In this document: positions 25,071 to 41,184 of the stretch, piece after piece
Numbering within the stretch: position 1 is the first letter of the stretch
Layout: every line of letters starts with the position of its first letter
NCBI GenBank assembly: GCA_036345935.2
Contig: JADWOT020000008.1
Coordinates: 13,904,655-13,968,654 of the forward strand
DNA length: 64,000 nt
Source of the DNA: Taenia hydatigena
Taxonomy: Eukaryota; Platyhelminthes; Cestoda; Cyclophyllidea; Taeniidae
Reading direction: 5' to 3'
Translations under genes and position numbers: made by a program
The notes under the pieces: generated by a model
The model's input: the letters and a program-made list of their open reading frames with translations, nothing else
What the model was told of the DNA's origin: nothing
Databases searched by the model: none

Positions 25071-28000
25071 GCCTGCTAATTTGGCTTGCATAGGCAAGAG
25101 GATTAATAGGGGGAGCAGGAATTTGAATAGCGCTGTTATCCGCCTCAACTCTTATTACGGGGTTAAATCCCACCAAGTAAAAACGCTGGTTTGTGTATGC
25201 AGGCTGCTATCACCACAGCCAAACAGCGAAAAAGCCGAAGTACCGATTTTAGGGCATCACACTCTGTGCAGCAGTAGGCACCCCTCCTGTCATCACCTCA
25301 CACTTGTGAGGTCTTTTCTTCTGTATGAAGTAAATTCTTGGTCTTCGTTCCACAAATGCTTTTTCCTCTACCAAAATAAATATTCCAGCACTGCTACCCA
25401 AAAGTGAGGAATTGAATTCAAAGCTCCACAAATTTACACTAAACTAGTAAAAATTAACCACGTAAGGTGAGCGTGCCACTTCTCAAGCCATGTTTCCTAG
25501 CCGTATTAACCAATGTCACTTTCGATGTCATTTCCCATTCTAGTCCGGAGGAGAATCCAATCCCTTGAAGATGAGAACACGGAACACACCCGCCTTTCCT
25601 GTGCCCCCCAGTTTTCTTTCATTCTTGTGGGAACCTTTTTCAATCAACTAGCCAAAGCAGTTGAAGGTTGCCTCAGTTTCCATGCCCGCTGGTCGCCTCA
25701 CGACACATGGCTAGTGGTGTGTTCAGTTCACTTGTTCAATATATTGTGCGTTTAAAAAGTACGAGGGAGGGATGGCAGTGTGACCTTCATTCAAGCACAG
25801 TAGCAGCTGACTAATGGGACCTAGCTAAATGACCTCATCGTGGAAACCAATATTTGTCTTCATTTGAAGGGTGTAAGAGGGATACAAATTAGTTCGAGAA
25901 TGGCATTCATATGCGCAATTGTGCTCTCTCTCCCATAGGATAAAGAGGGCAGGAGGGTAAACATTACTCGCATGCATTTGTAGCCTAGCGATAGTGTTGC
26001 CACGGTAACCAAAGTGGCGTTCCACACCGCACAACACTTGCCATTCCATATTCGTTCCATGATGTAGCATTTTTTTGTCCTGATGGCACAATTGCTTGGG
26101 GAGTAGGGGCTAGTGGCAATAGTAGTGCTAGTGTTATTCCACCTTCCTGCATCACTCCCTCTCCGACCCCACCCAAAGACCTCTGAGTGGGGTCGGGGGG
26201 CAGTGGGCACAGTTGTGTGTGCACACTCATACTCTCTTTTCACGACAGGCAACTACATTATTCGTGCCCAGAACAGGCTGATCGATGAAGCGCCTGAGGT
26301 GAAACTAACTTGAGCCAATTTGGCTAGTCATGTAGGTAACCATCAGACTTGACCTTGTGCGGACCAACCAAAAAAACAGTATCTACGGCTAAATTCTATT
26401 AGCACGATGACCCAGAGGGTAACGCAAAAAGGAATCCATTAAAATCTGTGGGACCTCACAACCAAATCCCTTATCCCTGACTCACCGCGAGTGTGGAATG
26501 AAGACGTTCACCTATCCGATGTTTACCTGTTGTGGGCTCGTTGGACAAACGTAAATACGAGATTAAGGGTACTCTGACACAGGAAATCCAAGACTCGTTG
26601 TGTCGCCCAATGGCTAAATGAGTTTGGCCATTTGGCATTCGCGGTAAACCTTCCGATCAGAAAGTGGATCCAGTTAGTTAGTTAGAGCTTCCAAAGAACA
26701 TTGAACTGATCAAAATTATCCATATCTCACTGGGTACCATTTCCAAAGGCGCTCTAGTGAAAGGTGGTCTACTCAGCAATAAATACCCTTTGATCGTCGG
26801 ACCCCGCCTTTGTGACTCAAAAATCTACTTGATAAATTCCGACCTGCATGATGGGAATTGGAGATCCATTGGCGATTACATGAAACACTTCGAACGCGAT
26901 CACACACGAACTCCTCTACTTTAATCTAGATGAATAATCTCTCAGCCATGGAATACCGTCACAGTGGTAGACCATTGAGAAGGAAACAAATTGACTTCTG
27001 TAGTTCCATAGCCTCGATGAAAAACTACCTAATATAATCGCCTAGACAGCATCGTGCCACAGCAACACGCTCCGTGTCGATGGAATGAGACTCTGATATC
27101 TAGGTAGGAAGTACTGTTTATAATAATCGCGACGTTTGATGTGCACGATAAATGACTGCTGGAACCCTTATCCCTGATGTTTCTCCTGATTCATCAGCTG
27201 TATCGAGGGGGAACATGGAAATCTGTGAAGCACTCAGTGCGTGCCAACTTCCTCCAATGCTTCAAGCTCAGAGATAGATCTCAAAGCTAGAGGACAGCAA
27301 ACCACTCACCTGAACCCCTTAAACCAGTCCTCAGCAATCAAGTAGCACATCGCTTCCATTAGCCCTGTAATGGCAAACGCTCACCTTCTCGGTGAGATGC
27401 GTTTCCCCAGGCGTAACTAGGAGCAATAGCATAGATACACAAGCTACTCCAAAAAAATAATGAGTAGTGGAGAACGGACCTCAATGGGTATTGGAGAGCA
27501 GTTCCGACTCCTCGATAGACCCGGAAGCTACTAGGCAAGAAATTCACCAATCGGAAAGACTAAATCAAACGACCGAGATCAGACAGTAATGCCTCTCCCA
27601 ACACAATATTAGTGGATACGCAGGGGAATCAAGAAAACAAAACGGTCGAAGACACCCGCAGAATCCTCTCGGATAAGGCTTCTTTTGAATCTCTGTGAGT
27701 TGAGCAAGATGGATTGATTTACCTATCTACGAAACGTACCGAGAAACCACTTACCGCTACTTAACTGTGTGGCAGTTTACCTTAGCTTCGATATCCAGCT
27801 CCTAGAATTTCCAGTTTGAAAAACGACGATATTCCCAACGTTACCAAATCTACTGACCCCTATTGGGTAGGAAATAAAGAGACCCCTTAGCGCTCGACGC
27901 AATGGAGGCAGGCGAAGTATCCCAGTGTTGAGATAGCCCCTTAATAACCAAAACCCGGTTTCCTGACTTGATGAAAGACCCACTCTAAGATGATGAAGAC

Positions 28001-29612
28001 AAGATACCGATTAAAAAACCGACCTTCGAACACGTTGCATCTTAAAGAGGCTTCCGGTTCAGACAAATTCCTGAGTTGGTGAATACCATGCTTCAAAATC
28101 TCAGACGAGTACGCAGCAAGTGCGGCAGCAAAAGGTATAGGCGGTGACCGTTTGGGCGAGAAATGCTCTTCCCCATCTACTTCGTGCTGCTCCATCCACC
28201 AAAAAAGCACGATGAAGACAGAGCCATTGAAGAAAAAGCACAACGGAAACGCGCGTACGTTGCTTTTTGGGTCAACAGCTTATTATAGAATTAAATTCAC
28301 CAAGAAAGAGGGTCTAACGCAGTTTTCCTTGCTGCAGGGCATTTTACAGTGAAATTGAGTTAAAGATAGAGAAAAATGCAGAAACATTAAAGGTAGTGGT
28401 GGCAGCGGCAGTGTGAAGATGGCGGAGGCAGCAACGAAGAGGAGAAGGAAGAGATGGGCGAGTTAAGGAAAAAGCTGCAGAGCTCTCCCCCTTTTCTCCC
28501 CTCCCACTCTCAAAGTCATCACTACGACAACAATCACCAGAAGAGGTCTGTGAAGAGCACACACACACACAGGCAGGGATTCAAAAGGAACAAGAAGAGT
28601 AGGATCTTATTGCACTGAAAATTGGGCAGCGTGAAGGGGTGGCGGCCGTATGTATGCGTGTGTGCGACCGCGCAGTTTGTGCTCTTTATTGTGTACGTAG
28701 GTAATGTGAACGGTTTTCTTGTTAAAAAATAACAACGGCGAGTGGTTAGGGTATGGGAGAGGGAAGGACCTGTATTCCTGTGTCTGCAAGGGGTTTCATT
28801 TAGAGAACGCGCGGTTCCACAGGAAGTGAGATGGGAAAAAACATTTATCGGTATCACACGTACACACCCGCAAGAAGGGAGGAAAAGGGCAAAGGCACGG
28901 ATTTTGGATCGCCAGTGCTTGAAGAGAAAAGAGTGCGGCTGTTTAGACTTTATGCGTACGATGGTGAGGCGGAGCGATGGAACGAGGTCAATTGATCGGT
29001 CGCGTCGGTACCTAAGCACGTGTATTTTCGTCACCAATGAAACCAAAAACCAACAAACCAACGAACAAACATGAGGGAGGAGAGAGATGAAAAATAAAAC
29101 AAAATGAATGTGAAAGAGGAAAGGACACACAATGAGAAGGGATAGAGCAAAGCAAGACGACGAGGCGTGTATGTGTGGTAAAATTTACATTTTTATAGGG
29201 CGGCACACCTCCAGACACACGCGCAGAGAAATACGTCAAGAAAGTAGAGAGGATTATAGGAGAGACGGGGCAAGAAAACACGGTGCAAGTGGACAACAGC
29301 ACCGAGGCGGAGGTCATGTATACACAGAAAAAAGGGGAGGTCAACGACATGCGAGAGGGAGAGAGAATGCAGGGCCAGCGGCGACGGGTGTGGCTAAATG
29401 GAGCGTCATCGTCGGTATCATCATCACATTTGCTTTACTCGAAGAGATAGAGCCGAAGACAGAGAATGGATGCGCGTGTGTGTGTATGTGGTTCGATGAG
29501 AGAGGCGAGCTAACAGCACCTTGAAGAATGAATTGTGATCGAAGCGAGTGTCCGAATGAGAGAGCCAGCGATTGAAGAAGAGGACGAGGAAATGAACGCG
29601 CACATCACATGA

Positions 29613-29632
29613 ACACACACACACACACACAT
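29613..29632 (+). repeat. (AC)n microsatellite
   Basis: Ten AC units, flanked by further CA-rich sequence. It lies about 125 bp downstream of the G-beta stop codon on the opposite strand, so it is probably part of that gene's 3' UTR as (GT)n. Confidence 0.85.
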
Positions 29633-29667
29633 GCATACGCACACACTGAGAAGAGAGATTGAGACAG

Positions 29668-29755
29668 ACGCCGGCGGCAGCAGCAGTAGGAGTCGTGATT
29701 GTAGTGGCGGTAGTAGTAGCAGTTGTATTAGTAGCGGCGGTAGTAGAGTGAATAG
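29668..29755 (-). repeat. Degenerate trinucleotide repeat next to the G-beta stop
   Basis: The plus strand reads as interrupted GGC, AGC and AGT triplets. On the transcribed strand this is CTA/CTG/CCG-type triplets that begin within a few bases of the G-beta stop codon, so it forms the start of the 3' UTR. The stop itself is intact. Confidence 0.7.
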
Positions 29756-29756
29756 T

Positions 29757-35552
<5,796 letters not shown>

Positions 35553-35582
35553 TGTAAGTTGGCGAATGAGGAGTTAAGGGCT
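35553..35582 (-). promoter_or_regulatory. Splice acceptor 28 nt before the G-beta start
   Basis: On the minus strand TTTCTTTGCAG ends at 35581, followed by a 28-nt leader and the ATG at 35552. It is a 5'-UTR intron acceptor or a spliced-leader site. No upstream UTR exon can be identified by eye. Confidence 0.5.
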
Positions 35583-36525
35583 GCAAAGAAATGCCAGAGA
35601 AACTAAAGTGTAGGCAAAACAGCTGGTGCGTAATTTCAATTGGTTTTGGAGCATGCATAATTAGGGAGCAATGACGAGCGAACCAGTCAAACCACAACGG
35701 CGAGTGTTCTGATTACATTAAGTCATAAAGGTCGAGCTACATAAACATTGGGAGAGATAGGAAGCGTAGATATATAAAAGCATAAGTCTGTGGTAGACTG
35801 AAAATTGTCATCGAAGCACTTACTAGGATTGCATACGAAACTGCCAGGTTAAAAATTCCCAACAGGAAAAAAAGACACTAGACAGTGTTAGAAAATTACC
35901 ACTGACTTAGAATATTAAGAATGCATAGCGGGCGACAAAACCCACTACTAATCAGTAAAAAAGTAATCCAAAAACGTAATGGAGTAAATTGTTCTCCATT
36001 GGATGGCCAGATTAGATAACTCCAGTGAAAGAATGAACCAAGGAGATCGTGACCTAATCATTAATTAACGATGCGCATTAGAAAGATTGATGCAATAGGA
36101 AGGAAATAATGCTACCCACCGTAAAATTAGGCGACAATTATAACTACACCAACCAAGCCACGAAACATAAAGCCTTAGAAACACGCAGACAAACGACCCG
36201 ATTAAGTTGATAGCTCAAGCACCATGCCTAGGTACATAATCGATTAGGGAAATAAAGTGAGGAAAAGATGTGCAATACAAAAACTCCCCAATAGGATGAG
36301 TAATCCTACAGGTTGACAACAAATTTAAAGACCATAAAAACCAGGCCTCAGTGCCAAACAAAACCCGATAAGGAACGAGTTTAAAAAATAGAGATTAAAA
36401 GAGAAGCATGAAACCAAAAATGAGCAAGAGTGAGAATATACGTCGAGATAATTTTCCAAACTAACGCGAAATATATCCAACACGATGGCAGAAAGAAAGC
36501 TTTCGAATCAGCACCACTTCGGCCA

Positions 36526-36555
36526 GATTTTTGTTTATTATAACAAACAAAAATC
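36526..36555. repeat. Perfect 11-bp inverted repeat (hairpin)
   Basis: GATTTTTGTTT (36526-36536) is mirrored by AAACAAAAATC (36545-36555) around an 8-bp AT-rich loop. It is a simple stem-loop in the divergent intergenic region and could be cruciform-forming or a transcription-factor target. No further evidence. Confidence 0.6.
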
Positions 36556-37189
36556 ACTATGGCGAAGCTTTACTCAAAATACTATAAAAAACAATAAATT
36601 TTGTTAAAAATTCGTAAAAAACTACCGCATTTTTGTAGTTGATGTCAACAAATTGGATTTTATGGAAAATCAACTTTTGTACAATTATTCGCGATCGTCT
36701 ATACATATGCAGCTCATTGATGGCATTCGATTTAATGCACCTCTATGTCAAACCTTTATCTAAGTTTTGGCGTCCTACACAAGCCATGTTACTTCAAAAC
36801 AAAATCCAAAACAAACTAAGCAACGGTCACAATGGTGTCCCACTTAGAAATTTAGTAATAAAGATCCTTTTGGGCCGTAAAAATTTGATTGCTTGACCTT
36901 CATTCACGGTAGAGCTCTATTATGGTCTCTGTTATTCTACTTTGTCAGATAGGATAGCTTCAGTCCTTCTGCATGGCGAACATAAGTATTCATCTTGAGC
37001 ATTGCTTTTTGCCCCCAGATCAGTCTTGAAGTACTGCAAGATTAACTCGACCCACTTATTAAAAATATTGCGGTTTTTTGTTATGGGTTGATTTATGTCA
37101 TTTAATATAATGTCTTACAATGCATTCACTATTCTTTTTGAGTTGGTCTACTCATCATCTAATTAAAATCCGACATTTTAAATGCATGA

Positions 37190-37371
37190 TGTAGCATTCC
37201 GAGGCTCCTTTGAAGTCAAGAGAATGCAGAATGCTAGGGCAGCGTATGTGTTTAACAGTCAGAGGGAAATGTGCTGCGGACATAGCCCTGAGGCTAGCCT
37301 ACGCAGCTAGGGCAATACGGTCACCTCCGTGACCCTGACCGAAATCCGTAGTCCAAACCAGCAGTGTTACA
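37190..37371 (-). mobile_element. Solo LTR (TRIM-type) A with TSD CATGA
   Basis: A 182-bp element. On the plus strand it starts TGTAGCATTCCGAGG and ends GTGTTACA. Direct 5-bp copies of CATGA flank it at 37185-37189 and 37372-37376, the hallmark of LTR-element integration. TG..CA ends and about 180 bp with no coding capacity fit a solo LTR. Its reverse complement matches the neighbouring elements across its length. Taeniid TRIM elements are the likely family; this is inference. Confidence 0.85.
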
Positions 37372-37384
37372 CATGAAGCCTAAT

Positions 37385-37638
37385 TGCAATACTTTGTTCG
37401 TTTGGACTGCCGGTTTCGGTTTCAGTCACACAAGTGGCCATATTGCCCTAGCTGCGTGGGCTGGCCTCCAAGCCGTGCTAGCATCTCCATTCCTACGCGG
37501 CTAGCGCGATATGGCTACCTCTGCAACCCTGACCGAAACCGGCAGTTCAAACAAACAAACCATCACAGAATATGTATTTATATTCTGCCCTGATACATTT
37601 GCCTTCTTTTGTTTTCAGAGGAGTCTTGAGACGCTGCA
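37385..37638 (+). mobile_element. Solo LTR (TRIM-type) B with TSD CTAAT and an internal inverted copy
   Basis: A 254-bp element running TGCAATACTTTG to ACGCTGCA, flanked by CTAAT at 37380-37384 and 37639-37643. It is about 70 bp longer than its relatives because positions 37492-37567 hold an inverted copy of the LTR's own 5' part (GGTTTCGGTCAGGG-type block), replacing the usual central bases. The element can therefore fold into a long hairpin. The TSD spans the whole composite, so the inversion either pre-dated integration or arose inside the LTR afterwards. Confidence 0.85.
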
Positions 37639-37705
37639 CTAATAGCGTCATGATAGCCAAGTGATCTTGTTTTTGCTTAAAATTAGCCTTTTTAACAGTA
37701 CTTGA

Positions 37706-37891
37706 TGTAGTACTTTGTTTGTTGGAACTACCGGTTTCGGTCAAGGACACAGTGGTGGCCGTACTGCCCTAGCTGCATGGGCTGGCCTCCGGGCCATGCC
37801 AGTAGCCTATTTCCCTCTGCCCGTTGAATATATATATTCTGCCCTAGCATTCTGCCTTCTTTTGCCTTCGAGGGCGCCTCGGGATGCTACA
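37706..37891 (+). mobile_element. Solo LTR (TRIM-type) C with TSD CTTGA
   Basis: A 186-bp element with ends TGTAG..CTACA (5-bp inverted termini), flanked by CTTGA at 37701-37705 and 37892-37896. It is the cleanest copy in the window: TTTGTTTG near the start, GGTTTCGGTCA, GGCTGGCCTCCGGGCCATGCC, a TATATATA tract and GCCTTCTTTTGCCTTCGAGG near the end. No internal domain, primer-binding site or second LTR is attached. Confidence 0.88.
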
Positions 37892-38183
37892 CTTGATTTC
37901 TTACACTAATTTTTTGATCGTTTTCTGTTGCCATTTGAACTAGCGCCCGAAAAATGTATAAAATTCAATTGCTATAGATTGGAAAACATTAAAATGGAAA
38001 ATTACTGCACAACGCAATTGAGCACACTCGCCTCATCTTAATGGTTAATTTAAACTGCTGGTTTAAGTTAATCACGAAGGTATCTCAAAATCCAAAATTT
38101 CGCTAGGTTCGTGCGTGAAACTACGATACCACGTGCTGGGATGCGTTTCGATATTTGTTTGACCCCCGATTTCGGATACGGCC

Positions 38184-38365
38184 TGTAACACTTTGTGCGC
38201 CTTGACTGATGGTTTCAGTTTCGGGCAGGTTAGTTGCCATATTGCCATAGCCGGTGGAGTTGGCCTCTGGTCACACCAGCAATCGTGATCCATTTATGCT
38301 TGATAAAAAATATTCTGCTATAGTGCTGTGTTTTTCTGCCTTCAAGGAAGTCTTGGGACTCTACG
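38184..38365 (+). repeat. Worn LTR-like (TRIM-type) repeat D
   Basis: It runs from TGTAACACTTTGTG to GGGACTCTACG and shares the GGTTTCAGTTTCGGGCAGG, TTGCCATA, GGCCTC and CTGCCTTCAAGG blocks in order. It is more diverged than A-C, and the flanks CGGCC and CTAGC do not match, so any target duplication has decayed. Confidence 0.65.
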
Positions 38366-39208
38366 CTAGCCGCTAGGCATCATATATCAGTTCGCACAAA
38401 TTTTGCGTAATTCATAGAACTCCGAGCTGCCGTTTATTTAGCATCCTAGCATTTCCCACCTCTAACGTTACTGATCAAAGCTTCAGGGCAATCTTAGTTC
38501 CCTGTAACTTAGAGACCAGGTTTTGGTTTAGGCTTGTACTTCATTCACACCTTTATCTCGCCTTATCAAGTCAAGGATTTTAGGAAGCACTTGGTCACTT
38601 AAGGGCATGGCCGGGTTTTGATTCACTCTGATTCGGGCTACTTGATCTTTTTTAAGATTTACAATGTATGTAGTATTCTTTGATTTTCCTAAAGACGAGA
38701 GAAAGCATTATGCTTCGGCAGAATATGCACTGTCGACCTACAGAAGGGCTTAAGACCACTAGCGCAGCCCGAAGGTTGGGACGCCAGTTGAAGACTGATG
38801 ATGGACACTCGAATCCAAATGCTATCAAGGTAAAAAAGTAAACAAATGACATGTAATGCACTGAGATCAATGTTTTCTTTAACGATAAATTACAAGGTAG
38901 GAAATAAGTAGGACCTTCGAAAATTAAGAAACACTTTTCATAAATGGTGTAAGCATTCAAAAGTGCATGCGAATGAGCAACCTCCAAAAATAACTGGTTT
39001 ATGCTATTACTGACAATGGTTTGTAAGTCAGTTGGTTTTATTGGACTCCTGGCGGTTATTCGATATTCGTTCTCGTGGTGAGTTTTCTCTTTGGCCCGTG
39101 GTCCCTTCGCGACTCTAGGTTACTTTGCGATGATTATTAACTGTCACTTATAATGCTCCTTGATACGCGCTAATGATTTTATGACCTTCACAGTTCTCAT
39201 CAATCTTC

Positions 39209-39241
39209 AGTCTGGTTCGTCTTTTCGGTTTTTGATGCTGA
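39209..39241 (+). promoter_or_regulatory. Splice acceptor 31 nt before the coiled-coil gene start
   Basis: CATCAATCTTCAG ends at 39210, then a 31-nt leader with in-frame TGA codons leads to the ATG at 39242. It fits a spliced-leader or 5'-UTR intron acceptor. Confidence 0.4.
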
Positions 39242-40262
39242 ATGGATGACAATCTTGTTCTGCGTAGACTCCGTGCAGTCGTTAAATACGATATATTGCA
39301 AGAAATATTGCTGAACCTTGAGTACGAAAATGCCTGTGGGGGATTGAGTCCTAACGAAGAGGAGGTACCACGCACTAGTTTTACGTTCCTTACTATCAAG
39401 CACAGCTGTTAAGTGTTTATCGTGAAGTATGGACTGAGTGCCATATGGGGGCATCTACGTCCTCTCAAATTAGAAGATCGTACAATCCTGAAATACGCGA
39501 TCTGTTTTGGAGCAGATTTGAGGAGAAGATTGATGAGAAAATTGCAGCGATTGGCGAGGGTTTTCTTCTTGTCGAAGATCCTGAGATCGTTAATCAATTT
39601 AACAAGGTCCAGTGGAGCAAACTTTGTCGGCTGGTCACACGGCTAACAGACGTAAGCTGTTTTCATCGCTTCTTCAAACTATAATATTATTTGGCTAATG
39701 AAACCGGGCCGTACTATTAAGTTAGCTTGCCTCTGGGACAGCATCCACGCAACAGGAGTTATTTGCTCGGAGGGCTACTCTCCAGAAGGACCTAATGCTT
39801 GCTCTCGGGAAGGTTTTGGGACGTGAGGTAAAATCGCTAGCTGCTCGGGCCGCTACTTTGGAGGGGAAAATAAGTGCTCGTCTTTTGCAACCCTCCCAAA
39901 GATCCAGCGATCTTCGGTGTACGTAGTACGTTTCCCCATAATTCTGTCCCCGCCCCCTTTTTCGCATGAGGCTTGTATTCGCTTTTTAATCGATTGGTAA
40001 TTTTAGTGAGCGGCTGGTACGAGAGAAAGTCGAATTGGAGGAGCGGATTTTCAAACTTACTGATCTCTTGAATGCCTACGATGCGCACAAACAGCATTTC
40101 CTTGAATTGGCTTGTCGAAAGGCTGACGCCCAACGCCAAATGAACTTTATTCAGCAACTTAAGGAAACTGTTTCTCCACCTAGTAGGAGGCACTCACCAA
40201 ACGAAGACTTAAATGAAGATGTTGAAAAACCGAAGCAGAGGTTTCTCTATACCAATCTCTGA
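39242..40262 (+). CDS. Coiled-coil protein of unknown function, 271 residues
   Basis: Four exons join in phase: 39242-39364, 39406-39651, 39726-39916 and 40007-40262, ending TGA. Introns are 41, 74 and 90 bp with donors GAG|GTACCA, GAC|GTAAGC, TCG|GTGTAC and acceptors CACAG, TTAG, TTTTAG. The total is 271 codons plus stop. In-frame TGA codons just upstream support the ATG. The product is mostly charged helix: an N-terminal segment with LRRLRAVVKYDILQEILLNL, a middle part, then a heptad-like region ERLVREKVELEERIFKLTDL at about 188-207. The tail is disordered and basic. I do not recognise the family; small coiled-coil subunits of centrosomal or spindle complexes look similar, but that is not evidence. 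AATAAA at 40952 is a possible poly(A) signal. XPA starts 0.9 kb downstream on the same strand. Confidence 0.72.
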
Positions 40263-40951
40263 ACTTTGTTTACATTTGCGTCTGCTTTGCTGTCCACCAT
40301 ATACATTGACCTTATTACGCTTGATCGGTATTCTACCTGCTCTTTATTTTTGTCCCAGTGTGAATGCCATTTAGCGGGGTTTGCCTGTGTTTGTGTAATT
40401 TTGAGTAACTGGATGAAGAATGTAGGCTTTGACTTCGGTGAAACATATTGGTCGTGCTTTGTTATTCTGGCACGTTAGTTTTGCGGTATCACGATCGAAT
40501 CGAACACTTAGGGAATCGGCCAGTGTTTTTTATCGGCTCCTCGGTGGTAATGCCCTCACGACGTGTCGATGGCAGCCATGTAAGTGCTGCAGTGTAGAAA
40601 AGGAGTCGTAGTGCCGATTACTGGTGAGTCTGTGCGATATCTACCCAACGCCAACAGTTGCTCATTTCGCTTTGTAATTGGGTAGGAATCATGCAGCAAA
40701 TTCTAACCAAGAATAGTAAAGGCGTAGTATAGCACGAGTGAAAACCCTAAAATAGGCTTCAAATCTAGGTCAGGAGGGCACCGAGTTATCTTGCGATCTC
40801 GCACTTGTCCTTATCGAATTCCAAACGAACCCGTTGTTTATTCCCACCTCCCGTAATTAATGACGATTTTATCACTTTGCCTGACTCCCATCATACTTAA
40901 AAAAACTCTTCTAGCATTTCATAGTAGGCGCATTCAATGCACCCGGTTTTG

Positions 40952-40957
40952 AATAAA
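40952..40957 (+). terminator. AATAAA poly(A) signal candidate
   Basis: A canonical hexamer in the gap between the coiled-coil gene and XPA. It is 690 bp after the first gene's stop and about 210 bp before the XPA acceptor. Confidence 0.4.
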
Positions 40958-41168
40958 GTGTTCTGGTAACAAGCTCGCAGGTCCATCCTCAACTATTTTA
41001 AAGCCTTTTTTGCTAAAGATTTGGCTTTCTTGGAATTTCATAGCTAGAGTCCTATTCGCAGCGGCGGCTCGTCTGTCATGCTTTAATTTTCGGAAATCCG
41101 TAATTTAAATACCAACGTCGATCAGCGATGTAAAGTCTTCGTAATCTGTCTGTATTTTTCGTGATTTC

Positions 41169-41184
41169 AGCGTTTTAAAGGGAG
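41169..41184 (+). promoter_or_regulatory. Splice acceptor 14 nt before the XPA start
   Basis: TTTTTCGTGATTTCAG ends at 41170, followed by a 14-nt leader and the ATG at 41185. The same arrangement precedes other genes in this window and fits spliced-leader addition. Confidence 0.5.

Larger units (their letters stand above)
22104..29756. other. Gene-poor interval between the PDZ and G-beta genes
   Basis: 22.5-23.0 kb is a degenerate CATCC-rich, pyrimidine-rich stretch. 24.66-25.07 kb is CpG- and CA-rich with alternating purine-pyrimidine runs. 26.4-28.2 kb has several coding-like segments on both strands that I cannot join with confidence. 28.5-29.75 kb is rich in CA, GA and trinucleotide repeats and probably forms the 3' UTR of the G-beta gene (a TTTATT at 28685 gives AATAAA on its strand). 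Long open frames in 24.87-25.41 and 28.53-29.13 kb are low-complexity and not supported. Confidence 0.45.
35583..39208. other. Divergent intergenic region with an LTR nest
   Basis: This lies between the minus-strand G-beta gene and the plus-strand coiled-coil gene. The half near G-beta is AT-rich with a perfect 11-bp hairpin at 36526-36555. From 37.19 to 38.37 kb it holds four LTR-like repeats. The rest (38.4-39.2 kb) shows nothing I can name. Promoters for both flanking genes should lie here but no clear TATA motif decides their place. Confidence 0.5.

Noticed and set aside
24868..25407. 179-codon open frame on the plus strand
   Set aside because: It starts in the CTGCC/CTCT-rich patch and encodes Pro/Ala/Leu runs. 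High GC lowers stop frequency there, and no motif is visible.
28405..28515. Purine-rich and C-rich tracts considered as a possible CpG-island promoter
   Set aside because: Only simple-sequence bias is visible, and no divergent gene starts here.
28534..29130. 198-codon open frame on the minus strand
   Set aside because: It lies in the repeat-rich region downstream of the G-beta stop on the same strand, so it is probably 3' UTR. The product is Phe/Leu/Cys/His-rich low-complexity sequence from CA and GA tracts.
37190..37638. Elements A and B considered as the two LTRs of one full element
   Set aside because: They are in opposite orientation and each has its own different target duplication, so they are separate insertions.
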